Part shown: piece by piece, positions 59,849 through 64,000 of the stretch
Numbering within the stretch: the stretch's first letter is position 1
Layout: each line of letters starts with the position of its first letter
From: Symbiodinium natans
Taxonomy: Eukaryota; Sar; Dinophyceae; Suessiales; Symbiodiniaceae
Direction of reading: 5' to 3'
Assembly (NCBI GenBank): GCA_905221605.1
Contig: CAJNDS010001035.1
Location: 554,501 to 618,500 of the forward strand
DNA length: 64,000 bases
Position numbers and translations under genes: made by a program
Notes under the pieces: generated by a model
Seen by the model: the letters and a program-made list of their open reading frames with translations, nothing else
What the model was told of the DNA's origin: nothing
Database searches by the model: none

Positions 59849-59911
59849 GAGCCGAAACTTGAGCCAGGGGGGTTGGCGTAAACTTTTCTTCAGCAAGCGC
59901 GAAAGCGTTAC
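59849..59911 (-). promoter_or_regulatory. conserved 5' motif of the LINE family, copy B
   Basis: About 200 nt before ORF0. It shares GAGCCGAAACTTG(AGCC) and CGTAAACTTTTCTTC...GCGCGA with 51067-51140 and 62413-62494. It is preceded by the small palindrome ACCCCACCGGGGT, also found before the third copy. A promoter or 5' UTR function is inferred from its position before both LINE copies. Confidence 0.55.
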
Positions 59912-62400
59912 CCAGTGGGCGTCCATCATGCAAATGAATTCACCCGGAGCCCCTAAGGGGCGAGACATAGTCTCTCGGGCTGGTCGGCCAACCTGCTACG
60001 GCAAAACCTCAGCTCAAGGCTGGGAATGTGGTGCACCCACTTACTACCTACAGGCGCCTATGACACAGTTTAGAGGCTCTGACCGCTAGTAGAACAGGTC
60101 AGATGGAGGACTATGGCTTTCACTCGTCCGAGTCGCCAGCTGTACAAAGCACTTCGCTTTTCCTACTCCTCTCATCGTACTGACCATAGCCCAAGCAAAA
60201 GACCTGCTTCCAGCAGCTAGTCTGTGTCCATCACATCAGAGGAAGGAATTCTCGAAACCGCAGCCCCGAGGCTGGGAATCCATGGCATAACAGCACCCGC
60301 ACAGGAGCACAAGCGACTGTCATGCACTGATTCCACAGCCTATAGGCCTGGTTGAACACGGCCAACGAACTTCCAAGCCTCACGCCCTAACAACCCAAGG
60401 GGGTCCTCTATCTCACCGTGCACAAAGCAGCAGCCCCTCAATTTGGTACCTTTAGCGCGGGGCCCACGCACTCCCCTCAACCAGGCGCAGGGAGCGACGC
60501 TTTCCCTTCAACTAACTACGTGCAGGCGCAGGGAACAACGCCCTGCTAGACTTTCTGCAAGAAAAGATTTCGAAACCCCGAAGACTGCTCCCAGGGACCT
60601 GCTGACTGCTCGCTGGGAAAGGGCCAAAACGAACCACATGGACCCACACAGTAAGGGGACCTTCCCAGGCAGCTGCAAGCAAGGGAAGGGAACCCACTGC
60701 CCCTGTAAAACCCCAGACTGTTTCAAGGGAAGGGCCGAATAAGGCCTCTGGGCCCCACGGCATGCCGACCCGTATGATCTTTGGTGCCAGCGGGCCAACT
60801 TTTTCTCAAAGTGCTAAAAAGGGAATCAGGGCAGAAAACCTCGGCAAAAGCCTATGCCAGCAACAGCATGTTGCATTTTTGGCCTCTGCGCTACACCCTA
60901 AACCCCAAAAGAGAAAACACCGGATCAAAAGGGACAGAATCCGGACAACAAGCCAAAAAAAGCTCATCACCCTTGCAATCTCGCACAGCGAAGAAGAAGG
61001 AGTGACTATTGGCCTGCACCTCGCGAGCCTTCAATTATATGCCCAGTGAGGAGACGAGATACAGGTCCTGAGCCTGCCTGGAAAGCCCCATGGTGCGCTG
61101 ATCCCATACCTGGTGGTAGGGCGAAGGCAGGCAGTCCAGGCAAGGAGGGAAAGTGACTCAGCCGGCTGCATCCACCGTCAGCGAGCAGACAGCACTGCCA
61201 AGTACCTACCCTAAAACCAGCCCTAAACCCCGGGCACCAGCGGCAGGAGCAGTCACAAGGTCTGAGGAAGGACTACTCTCTGCCGCCGGCGCATGGGCCT
61301 GCAGGGAAGCCCCAGACAGCCCTGCAGAGGGCCAAAAACTTCTGCCTCATCTCAACACGAGGCCATTACCAAACGCATCCTAACCGAAAGGCTTAACGTC
61401 CTCCGCACATGGGCAACTGGCCGAGAACGAAACGCGCTGCAACCATCTAATTAAGGCGAAAAACCAATGGCAAGGAACCACACAGCTCCCTCTGTGCCAG
61501 ACACACTGCTGGCACTTGCTTGGGTGCATCTGCACGGTTACGGGAAAAAGCCAGCCTCAACACAATTTGCGAGGCCCGGGTTTAGGATGCACCTCAACCC
61601 CCATGGTCCCTGCAGAGACTATTGGGTGGGACCAGGGCCAACAAGCCCCATAAGGAACCCCAAATCACTGAAGCGAAGACCAAGAGAGCCCAGGCTGGGC
61701 CGACCTCACGACACCACACGTGGTTAGGCCAGCCTGTGAGGAGTGCTAAGCCAGGTTTCGGCCGATACCTCAAACTGCCAGCTAGGCCCTGAGAAGGCCA
61801 CTACTGGTGCAAACCACAGCCTCAAGGGCGGGGCAGTAACACCACAGCCTAGGGGAGGCGGGGACAGATGGGGTCTGGATAGAAGTGGCACAACAGCGTC
61901 CAGGACGAACCTTCCTGCAAAGATGCTTTGAAGCGGCAACTGTTGTATGACCAATCTGATCGGCGCGGTTAGTCACAACTCAGCCCGTTCGCTTCAGGAG
62001 AGCTGCTTCCGCACGATAGACCAGCCAAAACTAGGTGAAAGTTGCACAGCAATTCAAGCAATCGTCAAGACAAGTAAAATCAAGAAAACAGGGCACCACT
62101 ATGGCAAACTAAGGCTGGCGGCCACGACAGCACTGAAGGCCTGAGCACTACGCCTCCTAGCTGGAGGGGAAGTGATGCCCACCTCCCACCTGGAGGGGAT
62201 GTGGTGCCCACCTCCCAGCTGGAGGGGTTTGCCCAGTAGCTCAAGGAAGGGTGCAATGCAGAACCGCAGCCCCACGGCCGGGTAAAAGCTCTGACACGAT
62301 ATGGCTCGGGCGAATAGGCCAAAAACAAGGGGGTCCAGTACCTTAACACAGTTGAGGCCCGAAACCCAGGTTCACAGCTACTCGCTCAGCTACTGTGTGC
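59912..62400. repeat. non-coding region with dispersed repeats
   Basis: No gene seen. 60450-60545 and 60768-60910 are members of repeat families that recur at 62905 and at 63363. Three AACC-like hairpins in tandem (CCTCC-5-GGAGG at 62153, 62182 and 62211, about 29 bp apart) lie at 62151-62230. Confidence 0.5.
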
Positions 62401-62494
62401 ACCCCACCGGGGTTGAGCCGAAACCTTGAGCCAGCGTAAACTTTTCTTCTCGAAGCGCGAAGCGCGGCCGCCGAAACGGCAATCCTAAGAAACC
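62401..62494 (-). promoter_or_regulatory. third copy of the LINE 5' motif, without LINE ORFs
   Basis: Contains ACCCCACCGGGGT, GAGCCGAAACCTTGAGCC, GCGTAAACTTTTCTTCTCG and GCGCGGCCGCCGAAACGGC, the last two closest to copy A. No ORF0 or ORF1 follows on the minus strand (59912-62400), so it is a solo or severely truncated relic. Confidence 0.55.
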
Positions 62495-64000
62495 CGGGCG
62501 GCTACCTTGAGCCAGGCCTGGGGGAAAAGGGTTTTGACACCTACAGCCTACACACCCACAGTCGTTGTGACTAGGCGTGCTTGCCTACGGCACTGCTTAC
62601 CCGGGCGCTTTCCAGGCCGGTGCTGAGCCCAAAATCCCACAGGAAAAATGAGGTGAGAAAAGAAAGCCTTGGTCACTACAGGCTACAGGACCTATGCCAT
62701 CAAATGGAGGGACTCTGAATGGTCAACCCCCAGCGTCTTCTTCAACTTGGAACTGCACTATACAGGGCTAGGCCTCCTGTGTTGCTGCCCCGCCCCAATG
62801 CACTTGGCAGGGAGGAGAACCCCCAAGGCCTGGGGGCGGGGGGCCTTCAGCTCACCTTCTCTGGGCTGGACGTTAACTGGCGCAGCAGGGTTTTGTCCCC
62901 TCAATTTGTAATTAAGCGCGGGGACCACGCACTCCCCCCAATTTTAGGCGCAGGGAGCGACGCTTTCCCATCGACTATGGAGGCGCTGGGAACGACGCCC
63001 CAAAACCCTGCTGCAACGAGGTGGCCCCTGCGTTCTCGCTCTTACTAACAGGGGCCAGAGCACCCATGCCGCAGCAGCTCTGGGCACTCGGCTACCTCTA
63101 CCAACCAAAATCCACCCCATTGACGGGCAGTGGAGTGGCGCACTGCCCTTGCATTCTTGAACTCAGGCAGCAGAGTGGCCATAAAGGCCCCCTGTCTGCC
63201 AAAATTACCTCCAAACGGGGAGGGAAAACCACCCCAAAGACGGGGAAAGGAGTGGAAGTACTGCCCTCGCGTGCATGCCACGGGCAGCAGAGTGGCCATC
63301 AAGGCCACATGTTGGCCAAACTTACCTCCAGCCGGGGAGGAAAAGCCAGCGTCCAGGCCCTGCAATGTACGTTCGACTCGATGGTGAAGATCTTTGGTGC
63401 GGGCGGGCCAAATTCAATGATTTTGTGCAGAAAAGGAAATTTGACCAAAAAAGCCTTGGCGATTTCCTATACCAGCAACGTAATGTTGCTATTTGGCCCT
63501 GCAATGCACGCTCGACTCGATGTCGAAGATCTTTGATGCTGGCGGGCCAACTTCAATGATTTTGTGCAGAAAAGGAAATTTGGCCAAAAATCTTGGCGAA
63601 TTCCTATACCAGCAACATCATGTTGCTATTTGGGGCTCAGCGTGTCATCCTAAACCCCAAAAAAGCAGGAACGACTTGTTTGGCAGTAAAAGGACAGAAA
63701 ATGGTGCCTGGACTGTAATGAATGGGTCTGCGCGAAGACAGAGAAGCGCGCACTGCCTTTGCACTGTGGCTGGGAAAGGTCCCCGGCGAAGTGGGCCGGT
63801 ATACGCTCTCAAAGGTGACCTTAAACCCAACCAACCACCCTGGGCAACTGCAAGATCCAAACCTAGGTGACTGCGCGTCAAGGCCGGTGCTAAGCCCTCA
63901 AACTAAGCGCGAGGGCAAACGCACCCCTCCACACGCGCAGGTGTCGACGCTCCCCTCAACAAGCGCGGGAACCACGCCGCACCAGCCATGAAACACACCC
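62495..64000. repeat. tandem and dispersed repeats, no gene
   Basis: Three families. (1) GCGCAGGGAGCGACGCT-type blocks at 62905-63000 and 63895-63985, with a relative at 60450-60545. (2) A unit at about 63165-63225 repeated at 63283-63345 (GCAGAGTGGCCAT...AAGGCC, CCAAA..TTACCTCCA). (3) A 138-bp unit at 63363-63498 repeated at once at 63499-63640, with a third relative at 60768-60910. Plus-strand frames here are translations of these units. Confidence 0.6.

Larger units (their letters stand above)
51706..59911 (-). mobile_element. LINE family copy B (ORF0-ORF1-EN/RT/RNH-kinase-like ORF3)
   Basis: Same minus-strand order as copy A: 5' motif (59911-59849), ORF0 (59652-59350), ORF1 (59341-58169), ORF2 (58132-53080), ORF3 (52875-51706, with an internal inversion). 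It is better preserved: ORF1 and the EN-RT part are single frames. It shares architecture with copy A but is clearly diverged in sequence, so the pair is not a recent duplication. Confidence 0.78.

Noticed and set aside
60443-63991. Several 75-170 residue plus-strand frames in the right-hand end
   Set aside because: They are translations of dispersed repeats that recur at 60.5, 62.9, 63.4 and 63.9 kb with different frames open in each.

Overview
The window reads as nuclear DNA of a dinoflagellate, most likely a Symbiodiniaceae/Suessiales-type genome. This is inferred from degenerate TTTAGGG telomere-like tracts, the kinds of retroelement present (copia with a very long polyprotein, LINE-like elements with extra domains, a cytosine methyltransferase inside a retroelement), a Crinkler-like NTPase gene, leucine-rich-repeat debris, a GT-AG intron, and the lack of bacterial operon features. 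I recognise no rRNA, tRNA or CRISPR locus. Almost everything long and open lies on the minus strand and is retrotransposon.

Layout, left to right. 0.2-2.3 kb (+): a frameshifted alpha/beta-hydrolase-like gene and a Pro-rich ORF. 2.3-5.1 kb (-): a decayed retroelement joining a C5-methyltransferase-like domain to a reverse transcriptase (RT). 5.4-9.7 kb (-): decayed unknown coding sequence. 9.7-31.7 kb (-): a very large LINE-like element encoding, in order, ORF1, a C5-cytosine methyltransferase (DNMT), an APE-type endonuclease (EN), RT, RNase H (RNH) and an unknown domain. Its DNMT ORF is interrupted at 16788-25720 by a complete young copia element with identical 135-bp LTRs, a 5-bp target duplication, a tRNA-iMet primer site and a 2401-residue polyprotein.

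31.7-42.7 kb holds telomere-like tracts, two inverted copies of a dioxygenase-like gene end, a Crinkler-like P-loop NTPase/nuclease gene whose intron is almost all microsatellite, degenerate repeats, a SAP-domain ORF, and fragments of an integrase and of LRRs. 42.7-59.9 kb (-) holds two diverged head-to-tail copies (A and B) of a LINE family: small leader ORF0, zinc-ribbon/coiled-coil ORF1, EN-RT-RNH ORF2, and an ORF3 with protein-kinase-like motifs. Copy A is heavily frameshifted and littered with short AACC-type hairpins. Copy B has an intact 1185-residue EN-RT frame but a local inversion in ORF3. 59.9-64 kb is non-coding dispersed repeats, including a third copy of the LINE 5' motif.

How the parts work together: the LINE-like elements carry the enzymes expected for target-primed reverse transcription (EN nicks, RT copies, RNH removes RNA). 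The copia element carries Gag, protease, integrase and RT/RNH for LTR retrotransposition. The added DNMT and kinase-like ORFs are accessory functions whose role is not visible in the sequence. All product names rest on motifs read by eye; no database search was run.
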